64,000 nucleotides of DNA from Hyalella azteca (lineage: Eukaryota > Arthropoda > Malacostraca > Amphipoda > Hyalellidae), in NCBI RefSeq assembly GCF_000764305.2, contig NW_025941602.1, positions 82,389 to 146,388 of the forward strand. Reading direction: 5' to 3'. The position numbers and the translations under genes are program-made. Below, piece by piece: positions 24,701-37,100 of this stretch (position 1 is the first letter of the stretch; the number at the start of each line of letters is the position of its first letter). The notes beneath the pieces are model-generated. The model saw nothing but the letters and a program-made list of their open reading frames with translations. It had not been told where the DNA came from and made no database searches.

Positions 24701-24747
24701 AATTGACTATTAATACTCGCTAGAACTCGAGAAAAAGTTTAGATTAT

Positions 24748-24960
24748 CGCTACTGTAGCGCAGTAGCTAGCGCCACTGTAAGCGCACAATGATGGCGGCA
24801 ACGCGGTACCGAGACGTATGAATTAATCGTGGGTTCGAGCCCCAGGAAACTCAGGTAAAGTCTCGGTGTCGCTAGTGGACGGCGCATAGTAGCCGTCAAA
24901 AAGGTGGTTCTTTCAGCATGGCCTTGGGTGTGTGTCCCTAAACACTCGGGGTATGTTACA
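24748..24960 (+). mobile_element. Second tRNA-derived SINE of another type
   Basis: A tRNA-like head has A-box region TAGCGCAGTAGCTAGCGCC and B box GGGTTCGAGCCCCA (about 24831-24844), followed by an unrelated body. A pol III promoter-derived SINE is the best call; a degraded tRNA gene is less likely because the anticodon arm does not fold cleanly by eye. Confidence 0.55.
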
Positions 24961-27900
24961 TGTGGAGGATCTTATGGTCTCAAGATTTGTTTAGACGAGT
25001 GAAAAAATATATTGGCGAGAAATGAACTTTCCTGCGATGTAATCGTCAGTAAGGCACTGTACAGTGTCCGTTACATGTTTCGATGCTACGAATTTTCATG
25101 CCGAAAAATTTGTGATACGTTTTCCATCATTAAAGGAAGCGATATAATCACGAAACTCGATATTTAAAAATGTATTGGCAACTCAAGTAAGCTTTCTTTA
25201 TAACAACGTAACATACATATTATAGCGAATAGACTGCGCAGAATCTTCCATTTAATAGACTTTCCCAGATTTCAGAGACCATATATTGTACACTAGGATT
25301 ATGATGATCAAGCGATCCTATCCAAATATTAACGTTCAGAAGATACGTATAGCAATCGTGCAACACAGCCAAATACGGTGCTTTCGAAAGAAAAGAGCTT
25401 CAAGTGGTTGAAAAAAAAAACAATTCGATCGTCAGCTCTCCGCTACAGTTACGCCTCATTGTAAGGAAGCTGTAAGCTCGACTGTAGTTACGCCGTATTG
25501 TAAGAGCGTGTCAGTAAGTATGAACTCTTGCTTAAATCTATAAAATGAAGCAAGCAAAATGTAAGCGGCATTGTGGACATATTCTTGTACATAAACTGAG
25601 AAAACCATAATTTGTCGTTGGAAATTTAAAGTTTCTGCGTAAATTTGAAAAAAAATTACTCACATGCATTTCATACGGCTGACGTCGAATTGGCAATATT
25701 CTCAATAGCTAAGGTTTCGGCTTCAGGATGAAAGTATATCTTACACTCTAATAGCAGCAAAAACAATGCTTAATATAATAATGGTTATGCGTCAACTCAA
25801 GACATTTTAGATGCAGAAGAATCAGCCAACGAGAATCGTTGATGCAGAGCGTAATGTGCAAGCAACGTGCGAGTAATGACGAAGATCTTCAGTAACGTCA
25901 GCTAGTGTAATTTATTATTCGGGGTCTCACATGCTTGTTACAACCCGACCATTGCATGAAAATAACTACGCGAAAAGACTTACGGCACAGTTATAAGCGG
26001 TACTATATTATGTTGTGGCGCAGTCAAGTAGCAAATGCAAGTTGATGGCATTGATCGCGTTGACCAAGCAGGTGTCTGTTAAGACAGAGGGTATCGTATG
26101 GTATTGTGTTAAGGTGTATAAACTTAATGGATGGTGCTCCATTCTAAAATATCAATTTTATCATTAAAGTTTACGAAACTTAAAAAATGGCGTTACTCGA
26201 GTAAGTATAAGCTGAAAGTTGTTCAGCTTACAGTTGTTTAGTTATTACAATTAAATTATTTTTTCCAATATGGTTTATTTCGTAAGAAAGTGGTGCGCTT
26301 GGAAAATGGCACTTTTCTTTAGCAAAATGGCCTGCAATACGAAAGAACTGTATACAATCCATGGAAAAATACACAACAAATAAGTAATAGAGCGCAAAAT
26401 CTAACATAAAAGAATAATAAGCAAATCTACACTAATAAATTCCATGATATATTCATAGGTTGAGATTCATAACTCGTTGTTCGGTCTCATTTGATGAGTA
26501 ACACAGCCATTCTTAGATTACTTCTTGACGATGACAAACCTCTCGACATAAACAAAATCGCAAAACAGGAAGAAATAAGCATCAAATGCATCAACAAATA
26601 ACAAACAATAGATAGCAAATTTAACAAAAATAGATGCCTAATTGATTCTACGAACGTTTCAAGGTTGAATTTCTTTCACTAATGAATGCAACAAATTTGC
26701 GCAAATGAATAGGAATAATTGTTGTCAGGAATCAACATCTCAGCCCGTGACGAGAGCTGCAATACCGCCGCCTGCTTAACGAACGGATGTTACACCGGAA
26801 GTTAGATTAGTATAAAGCAAATGTGTGTATCAAGAATACAAGAGTTTAGAGCAGCTACAGTAGAGACCTTGGCGCTGAAAATACATGAGAATATCACCAG
26901 AAATAGCTAAACAATTACGTAATATGTTTTATCATATGAAATTTAGATAAAACTTACAGGATTTGACCACACAGGCAGGTAATGTCAAACTCATGCTGAG
27001 CTGAGTTATCTCATGAGAAAATGAATAGTACGGCATTCGGATGAAGAATTACCAATACGCACTATATGGCCAACATGTAAACATAGATAATAAAATGTAT
27101 TGCAAAATCAGTGGCTGAGTGCAATTTCTAGAAGCTCATACTGACTTTCGTAAAGATTCCAATACCAATATACCCTCCAATTTATTCAAGGTGACACATA
27201 GAACAATAAAGATAAACTTCTAACTATACTATTCCAGTGATAATAACAAGCTCGTTATAAGAATAACCTTAATAAAATAATCTCAACAGCTGTTAAATGA
27301 GCAGCATCATATGTGCGCACACATGTTTAACACCAAACCTATCTTAAACCGAGGCACTTGTTAAGTAAAGAATATTGCACCTTTGAAATACAATTTTAGA
27401 GATAGCATACAATGAAATGATCAATCGACTACTTACAAGCGCTAGCAGCCCTAAATAATATTAGAAAGCACAGTCGGAGACAGCGGTATAACCGCCAAGT
27501 TTTGATCGTTGAACTCAGAGGTCTCTCAGTGAGACGAATAACGTGCGGACCACAACCCAGCCTCTTAAGACGAGGGCGTTTCATTTACCTCATGCAAAAT
27601 TGTTTTTTCTGAAGAGATGGAGAAATTATGGCTGAGTCTAAAACTATTTATGTCACAAATTCAGGTCAATATTTGTTCACTCATAGTCAATATCATTAGT
27701 TTAGCATGAGTGTCAAAGTCTGAATTTCATGAGTTTGAGCTGGCATTAAGAGGCGCTCAAAGGCGGAAGTTGGCAAAGCGCGCTTATTATAGCAAAAGCT
27801 GTTCCTGAGCTAACATTTTAAGCATTTTGCTCAAGGCAATTAAGTAAAATTGATAATTGGAAGGTCTCGTTTCATATCATTTTTGTTCAGAAGATCGAAA

Positions 27901-27990
27901 AATCTCCGGTAAGCATTACCAGTGCGCGCTAAGGCATTATTCAAGGCTCCTGGCTTTCTAGAGCCCTTCCGTTCATGAAGTTCGTTTCCA
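24961..27990. other. Intergenic, no gene recognised
   Basis: AT-rich and without open frames of note on either strand. At 25430-25510 there are two or three imperfect copies of a unit with GTTACGCC(T/G)(C/T)ATTGTAAG. Confidence 0.5.
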
Positions 27991-27998
27991 GGCTTTGA

Positions 27999-28004
27999 TT
28001 TATT
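27999..28004 (-). terminator. E-Syt poly(A) signal AATAAA
   Basis: AATAAA on the minus strand 49 bases after the E-Syt stop codon, which makes for a short 3' UTR. Confidence 0.6.
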
Positions 28005-28052
28005 GAAGAAATTCTTGCACCTGCCGGAGGCCGAGTTGTGGGGTGGTCGTTT

Positions 28053-28139
28053 TCAGTCGTCTCCCTCGTCCATGGCGGGCTGCAGGTCGTACCAGTTCGT
28101 GATGTCCTGAGGGTTCAACAGCCCGCAGTCGATCTTCAC
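28053..28139 (-). CDS. Esyt2: E-Syt last exon and stop
   Basis: Acceptor TGTCAG. It encodes VKIDCGLLNPQDITNWYDLQ, then PAMDEGDD and TGA (28055-28053). The W-Y-D-L motif is the standard end of a C2 domain, so the protein ends right after C2C as expected. Confidence 0.93.
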   Translation of the reverse strand: MKIDCGLLNPQDITNWYDLQPAMDEGDD

Positions 28140-31100
28140 CTGACATACACCCATAGATATGAATACATAACATGCACTCATAGATATGAATACATAACAT
28201 GCACATCCATGACATGAACATTCATGACATCATAGGGAAATGTGTCATGAAGTGACAACATGATGAAGTGTGAAATAGTACAAAAATTCAGCGCATTTTT
28301 TCAACAAATCCACTCGAGTTTTCTACACAAGTATTTGTGTGCCCATAATATGAAAATTACATAATGCACCGAACATACGCCAACTAAAGTAAAAACACTA
28401 CGAAATTGTACACTTTCCTTTACACTAGTCATAAAAACGTAGACCACGATAATGCATCAAAATGAAAGTTAGACACAAGAACTAACTTGTCCCATGACAC
28501 TGGACTTCTGAAGGTGGAAGAAGCCCTTCTTGTTGACGACGGAGACCTCGAGTGTTCGCTGCGTTAGTTCATTAGGCGAGATTGCGTACTCGATCCTCTC
28601 ATCGTACACGGGGCTGCACGAGTCTTTGATGACGTCCGTCTTGCGCTTGCTGTCCCGGGACCGGTCCGGCAGCAGGTAAATCTTCACGTACGGATCTGGC
28701 AGCTCGCCATCGTCTTCTTTTTCTAGGCCTCTGCGACACAAAGATAATGGACTATTAATTTAACACAAAATGTAATCCAATAAGTGCGAGTCAATTTGAA
28801 TCTCATTCATGAAGAAACTGGATTATCATGCTCAGGAAAACGTTCATTAGTTATATAAACAAAAAAAAAAGCCAAGCTGACAAGGGTAAAGTACTTCACC
28901 TCGGGAAGAACAATGAACAGCAAGATTACAGTATGAGAAGACATGGCTGCAACGAGAGAGTAATGATTGAAAAGTCTAGTGTGGAAAAAGATCTTGGAGT
29001 TTATGTCGACAAGGAGCTGAAATTTTCTAAGCATATTGAAACACAAGCTAATACATCCAAAAAACTTCTTGGACTTATCAGACGCTCATACGAGTTCCTA
29101 GATGCAGAAGCAATGAAGCAGTTTGTTTGTTGCTGTCGTGCCCCCGAATCTAGAGTTTAGAAACGTTGTGTGGTCACCGACATTTGAGGACAGAAATTTA
29201 ATAGAGAATGTTCAAATACGTGCAACAAGGATAATTCCAGGCTTGAAGGGCAAGTCCTATGAAGAAAGATTGAAGATTATGAAGCTTCCAAGCCTCAGTT
29301 ATCGACGTCTGCGTGGGGACCTCATTGAAGCATACAAGTATACTCATGGTCTATACAAGGTCCCCGAAGGATTACTAGAATTACTAGAAAAACACCAGGG
29401 GCCACAACTATAAGCTAAAAAAACTGCGCTGCAACTTCTCCACGCGACAAAATTTATTCTCGCTTCGAATCACCGACATGTGGAACAGCCTCCCCGATGA
29501 CATCGTTGGCGCTCCAAGTATGAACGCGTTCAAGAACAGACTAGATAAAGCTATGGAAAAATATATGTTCAGATTTGAAATGCCTAGCACCTTATCGAAC
29601 TCGGTGGAAGTCTAGTAGCTACTTCAAACTATCGTCAACCATGAAAAGATCCGGTCAAATGACACGATTTTAGATCTTCTGTGAACAAGGCACGAAAAGG
29701 AAAAGAATCGGCGACAGGCCACATCAGGCCTACACTTCAGCGCCGAGATCACTATGTTATGTTATGTTATTTTATCGGGGTTGATACTCGGCTCAACAAA
29801 GTTAAAAAAATAGTAGGTCTTTCGCTTCGAAATTATTTGCACGTTCTGTGCAGCAATTTTCTCTATAACTTTTCCAACGGTCCAGCATGATAAGTGAACA
29901 GACATTCTGCAAGCTGGGCAGTCGTAATTCATGGTGCAAATTATCCAAACTTGTTCAAGTACACGTAGCGGCAAACAATTTCCAGTCTGTGATTTGTGGG
30001 TTGAGCTTGAAGCTTGTGGATTGAAAAAGTAGTCAATTATTCGCTGACGGTATAACGAACTCGTGACTATTTTTGATTTTCAGGGGCTGTATTATCAAAT
30101 AGTTTCGAGTTATAACTCAATCAGCTCATGACTAACAGCTTAAACCGACGAATCCCAGACGAGAAATCGGCCGCTACGTGTATTTGAACCGCTACGTGTA
30201 CTTGGGGTGCTACGTGTACTTTAGGTCGCTACGTGTACTCGGGCCGCTGCGTGTACTTGGGCCGCTAGCTGTACTTGAATGAGTTATAATAGTATGGCCT
30301 CTGGACCCTGAAAGTAAGACGAGTGACGTGCTCAGCTGTAGACTCACTCGACTTTGTGGACGACGATGACCAGGTTGTTGCGGGGGCCGTACTTAATGGT
30401 GAGCTGGATACGGCCGAGCCCTGCCTCACCTCGGCTGTCTCTGAGCAACAAGAAAATGACTTTAATACAAACAACAATAGAGATATTCAATTATTATTCG
30501 TGCCATTCAGTGTGCGAAACAAATATAACGGCAAATACATAATCAATAGGATAGATGGAGACACACTCTAGATAGATAGAGACACACTAGAATAGATAGA
30601 GATACATAGACAATAGGATAGATCAACATAAATCTACAGATTAGGATATTGATAAAGTAAATAAATCTACAGTTTAGGATATTGATACATTATGGCAGGA
30701 GCTGTTCCCTCATGAAAGATCGATTGAATAGACGGGAATACTTTTAATTATCGATTTTCTTGCTATTTTATTTAAAGGAAGCTCATTAACGACATAGTTC
30801 CTCACATGGTTCCTCGATGTCTGACGACCGTCTCGGGCGCCTCGGTAGACACAAGGGGCGTGAGAATACGCGCTGCAGACGCCAGGCCTTCAGTGCTGCT
30901 CTTCTCCACTATCGGCTCCACAACGTCAGTTGTGACACCTACAATAAAAACACTGCACTGTAGAACATCTATATTTTTATACTAAAATTTCTGTTCAAAC
31001 CCGAGGACTCTGTGCTGCTTATTTTCCACAACGCTAGTTGTGACACCTACAATAAAAACACAGTACTGTAGAACATCTATATTTTTATAATAAAATTTCT

Positions 31101-34100
31101 GTTCGAACCCGAGGACTCTGTGCAGCTTCTTTTCCACAACACCAGTTGTGACACCTACAATAAGAACATAAAATTGTAGAACATTTCTATTTTGATCCTA
31201 AAATTTCTGTTCAAACCCGGGGACTCTGTGCTGCTTCTTTTCCACAACGCCGGTTGTGATACCTACAGTAGAATAGCGCACTGTCAAACATCTCTACTTC
31301 GTTCAAAACTTTTCCGCTCACATCCAAGTCCTCAGCGCAGCTTGTCTCCCCAACTTCAGGTGTGACCCTTACTTCTAAAGACACTGCAATGTAGAACAAG
31401 TCTATTCCGATAATATCTCGGCCCGTTTCAATAATAGTTTTTCTTTGTAAAAACCCTGGGATCATACATTAGCAAATGGCTCCTGTACACAGGAACGCTG
31501 TATTCGAAGTTTACTAGGTTCATCAATCTTGCATTTCTTTTAATGTCCTAAATACCACCGAAATTTCGACTTAACGGTTCTAGATCAGTGAGTAAGAATA
31601 AAAATATTAAGTCAACAATTTGTTTCAGTATTTTTGGCAATTATTAGTGAGCAGGCAGCTTAAAATATTCTCAAATGTATTATGAGAGTTAAGTTTAAAT
31701 TTCACACACATCGTGTAAAATAGTAGAAGACAGTATCATCAAATTCAGTGCGCAATGACCATGCTGTTTGATATAATTCGTTGCAATTGAACAACTAACC
31801 AAATATTCATTAACAACAAAACGCCTGGGTCGCACGGTCCAGATCAAGGTAAAAAATTAGGCATGAATCACTCAACAAATAGTCACTCGAAAATCATTAT
31901 TGATGATACATTAGCGAATGAACACTAAAGAGTTTGAATTCAAGAGCGGGGCGCCGAATTCAGCAGAACTTAGGCAAACGAACGCGTGTGGAAAATGTTT
32001 GTACACTGTAAGTTTTCGGCCATGAAAAATCTGGCGAGTAAACTTGAATAGAAATTTTTACAAATGATATCCAATCGAAACCATATAGGTAAGCAAAAAA
32101 AAAACAGGAACGTAGAAGCAAAAAATAAATGTTAACACTCGAAGCAACACTGGAAGAATTAATAAGAAATTTCACTTGAAGCAACACTGAAAAAATTAAT
32201 AAGAAATTTTCGACTGGGAATCGAAACTAAAATTATTAACCAGTCCGAAAAAAAGTTAAAACAGTTGTGCCTCAAACCAACATTGTCGGAGAAAGCGTAA
32301 AAGATTATGAAGTGATGCAGAAAAAGAATTCTACTTGCAGTGGAGAGCAGAGAAGCAGGCCTCGCTAGACCAGGGTATGGCTGAACATGGGTCTGCATAG
32401 ACTTAATTAAGGCGCGTATCAACGTGGTAATTAAATTCGTTTAAAATGAATAATAGATTAAAAATATACTCGGTGAGCGATAACTCAAAATTAAACATCA
32501 CTTAAGACAAGAAGTATATCAATCTTCGCCTTAAAGAGTGATGTAAGGAAAACATAATGGATTAAAAATAGACTCGGTGAGCGATAACTCAAAATTGAAC
32601 ATCACTTAAGACAAGAAGTATATCAGCCTGGGTCTTGAAAAGTGATGTAAGAAAAACAAATATACGACTGAAAGATTTCTAATAACTCGGAATTTTGTCA
32701 ATTCAGCAATTAGGAAATGAAGATTTCTAAAAGTTAAGTCAATAGAGATTATTAAGAAGAAAATACTGAAAACTACAAGTAAAATTATAAGCGACAAATA
32801 GAACACATTTCGGTTGCTGTTCCACTTTCATGAAATGAGTTCAGCACCAACATTTCATCGTATTAATCAACATATTAGCAAATGATGTTAACCAAGATTT
32901 TTCCGCCGCGAGAATAATCTTCAACTGAAAATTTTGAAGCAAATTCAACGCAATCAAAACTTCTTCTAAAATCTTACGGAAGATATTCAACAATGTTGCA
33001 CACTTCAACCCCAATATTACGAGGTGGCGTAATTCTCCGTAAATAATATAACTCAAACTATTCAGCTCACGATTCAGTTATTTTAGTAAAGTTCTATCAC
33101 AACCTAACATCATCTGCAAGATTATAAAATAATTAATATACTTCGATTTTCATTAAGTGCGTTCAATAATGAGCTATCTTTATATTGGCCACGAAAAAAT
33201 ATCTTTATATTGGCAACGAGAAAATATATTTATATTGGCCACGAAAAAATATATTTATATTGGCCACGAAAAAATATCTTTATATTGGCCATGAAAAAAT
33301 ATCGATGCAGAGCCTCACCCTGGTCAGGCTGGACGCTTTCCGCTGCTCCGGCAGCACTGCCAGCGTTGCCAGCAGCTGACACGTTGCCAGCAGCTGACAC
33401 GTTGCCAGCAGCTGACAAGTTGTCAGCGTTGCCAGCAGCAGTTACACTGCCAGTGCTGGCAGTTGAGGGCTGACGAGGAACACCAGGCTTCACAAAGACG
33501 GTGTCAGCCTCACCAATTGAAGCTCCTGACGAGCCGTCAGCTATGTCAGCGACAGGCTGCTTCTGCTTCACGCTCGCCGTGCGTGTCGGCGTCGAGTGAG
33601 ACGAGTCTGTTCGAGGCTTGCCCTTAGTCAGCACCTGGCGCGAGACATGGCTTATTATAGATGAAGATAGCGCGAGACATGGCTCATTATAGATAAAGAT
33701 AGCACGAGACATGGCTTATTATAGATGAAGATAGCACGAGACGTGGCTTATTATAGATGAAGATAGCACGAAACATGGCTTATTATAGATGAAGATAGCG
33801 CAAACATGCCTGTAGATTAAGTAGCACTCTGATCTTCCGTAGTACATATATACTGATTTAAGTCATTCAACACATACTCAATGTAATAAATATCTTCGAT
33901 GTTTAGGTAGAATGGTTTACATGGTTATACGCACAACTCAACGTATATTATATAATAATTCAGACAAATAATTTCCATGTTGATGATGTGAAGTGGCACC
34001 AATAGAAGCTAGAAAAAACTAAAAAATCAGTACAATTTTTCAGCTTTTCACAGTTACATGCAAATTTGGAAAATTAATTCCCATTACAACCTACATAAGT

Positions 34101-37100
34101 GCATCATAAACAGAAAAGAGCATATAAGTACATCACATATGACAGCATATATGACAGCACATGTAATGGCAGCATATATGACATCACATATAATGACATC
34201 ACACATAAGGACATCACATATAATGACATCACACATAATGACATCACATATAATGACATCACATATAATGACATCACATATAATGACATCACACATAAGG
34301 ACATCACATATAATGACATCACACATAATGACATCACATATAATGACATCACTGTAGGAACCTCCCTGGACTTCCATCTTATCCTTCTGTAGGAGGCTGT
34401 TCATGTCTACCTCGAGCTTGCCTTGCAGGCTACCGTTCCTGTGATCTACAACCTGAACATACAATACTATCAATAGTACCATCAATTGCTCTTGATATCA
34501 TTGCTCTTAGAAATAAGGTTCCCTTTATAATATTTTCAATGGGAACCTTATTTCTAACAGTTATTTCCAGGGGAACCTAGGGGAACCATATTTTATTGAA
34601 CGCATTTCTACTGGGATCCTTTTTTCTAGCAACTAATTCTCAATAAAATATGGTTCCCCTAGGTTCGCTCTCATAACCATGAATATCATCATCGATATCA
34701 CCGGTGTTGACAATCACATTTAAACGATAAGATCGAAATTATTATGATTTCTATTCACATTAGCAAGAATGCATCAGGATTCATGTTGGTGATCATTATC
34801 GGTAACACGAATCATTATCTTCATGATAATAATATATACGCCCTCTTATAATCACGATTTCATTAGTAGTCACCGCAGCCACGAACCGTCATATTTTGAA
34901 GCCCTGCTTAAATAATCTCTTTGCTACAGAAATATTGCAACTTATTCTGTTATCTGCTCATCCAATGCTACGGATTCAATGTTAGTTTCGGTACAAAAAC
35001 AAAGAGTTGTACCAAAATAAAATAATAAAATTTAAATATAAGAAGTAAATATAAATGTTTTGCCCACCATTTGAAAAACATAATTTAAATAAAACAAATA
35101 AATATAAAGGTTTTGCCCACCATTTGAAAAACAAAATTTAAATAAAACAAATATATATAAATCTTTTGCCCACCATTTGAATAACAAAATTCATAAAAAA
35201 AAAACAAATAAAGATAAATCTTTTGCACACCATTTGCATAACAAAATTCATATAAAACAAATAATTATAAATGTTTTGCCCACCATTTGAAAAAAAATTC
35301 AATATAATAAATAAATATACCCGTTTGCCCAACATTTGAAAAATAAAATTTAAATAAAATAAATAAATATAAAACTATTGCCCACCATTTGAAAAACAAA
35401 ATTTAAATATAATAAATGAATATAATTTTGTGTTCACCTCGACGAGAAGCTCCTGCGTAAGAGGGCTGCGCACAAGGAAGGTGAAGCCCTCCTCAAAGAC
35501 AGGGTCGTTGGTGCGCTGCCGCACAGGGGATTGCTAGTTAGAGAGGGAGGTGACGAGAGCAAAGGAGGAAAGTAGGGTGTCAGGAGGGAGGGTGGCAAGT
35601 TAAGGTGATGCGTACGTATGTAACTAATACAAACTTTGCACGCTGCTTCAAATTGAATTTGAGTGACACTTTATAGAAATAGAAAATTTTAAAATAGCGT
35701 TTAAGTCTACGGGCATAAGTGTGAGGTGCGATAATATAATATGTAGTGACATTAAATGTAATAGTAACAAAAAATTAAATTACTACAAACAAAATAGACA
35801 AACAACATCCAAAATAAAAGTATATGCTGCTATCATCTAATCAGAATAGGACAACTGAACATTTCGGCATTAAGCAACTGAAATTTGAAGGATGTTTAGA
35901 ATGCAACTTTTAGGCCACTGCAGAAGCGGAAATATAAGCGTTCAAAAGAATAATTGAAGCCATAATATATAGAGGAATTGAAGCCATAATATAAAAACAC
36001 ACATTGAAACCGCTATTCCAGAGGCTCGCAGTCGAACAACCGCAACTCATGCCGGTTTAAAATAAAATGAACTCGCATTATTAAAATAATTGTTTGCGGT
36101 CGCAAGATTTACAACAAATTCCTTATATCATCAGTCTGCTTATATCGCAAGTTAATTAATTCCGGCACGGAAATATAAAACTCAGACTGGTAAGTACGAA
36201 CAATGAAGTGAACATAACCATGAGACAAGAATCTAGTGTTCAATATTATTGTCGTAAATGAGAATTCATGAAATTCAGTTCACCGATGAAAGAGATTGCG
36301 TATGAACGAGCGTCAAGACTGTAAAGTGACACGAGTGAAACTGTGAAACACTAAAATATACGTTTAAAAATTACTTTTTAAAGACAACACTTCTAAAGAA
36401 TCCTGTGTCTCAAATGTTAAAGATGCACAATGAATTTCTCATTTTATTTTTGAATATTAAAAAAAATCAATTTTTTAATTTTATTTATTTATAATTTTTT
36501 TTCAAAATTGTTTATTGTCAATTGATTCAGGCATTGCCTCTGACTTCACACAAGTGTGCAAAATTTCAGATCAATTGGACAGGTAAAATTGTGTCAAATA
36601 TCAGTTATAAGATTTGTAGCTGACAAAATTATTTTTTCAATTTTTTAATATTGAAAAAAATATATATATATTTTCAAAATCATTTATTTTGTCATTTGAT
36701 TCTTGCATTACCGCCAACTTTACGCAAGTGTGCAAAATTTCAGATCGATAAGATAAGTAGAAGTGTGTCAAGGACTACTACACACAGGACATGCATAGCC
36801 TATGTCCAGCCTCTGCTAGCAGAGGCGATCGCCTACACTATGAAAATGCTGGTGTTTTAGTGGCAACAACAAATGATATGCCCATAATTGTTTCATACAA
36901 TAGTATTACAATGTGTGTAGTAGTCCTTGGTCAGAACCATAGACTTTTTGCCAGTTTTGAAGTTCAAAATTTTGTACTAAGCAAAGTAGGTACCATTTTC
37001 CTGCCTTCATACACTGATAAAAAAAATATTTAAATGGAGTGNTACTACACACATTGTAATACTATTGTATGAAACAATTATGGGCATATCATTTGTTGAT

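Noticed and set aside
24748..24850. Functional tRNA gene
   Set aside because: Has box A and box B-like sequence but no clean cloverleaf and a long attached body; called SINE.
34135..34352. CRISPR-like array
   Set aside because: Units of 15 bp without constant-length unique spacers in a eukaryotic intron; plain minisatellite.
34058..34485. Plus and minus open frames of repeated MTSHI / DVIMC type
   Set aside because: 15-bp minisatellite read in frame; only the minus part at 34362-34452 is a real exon.
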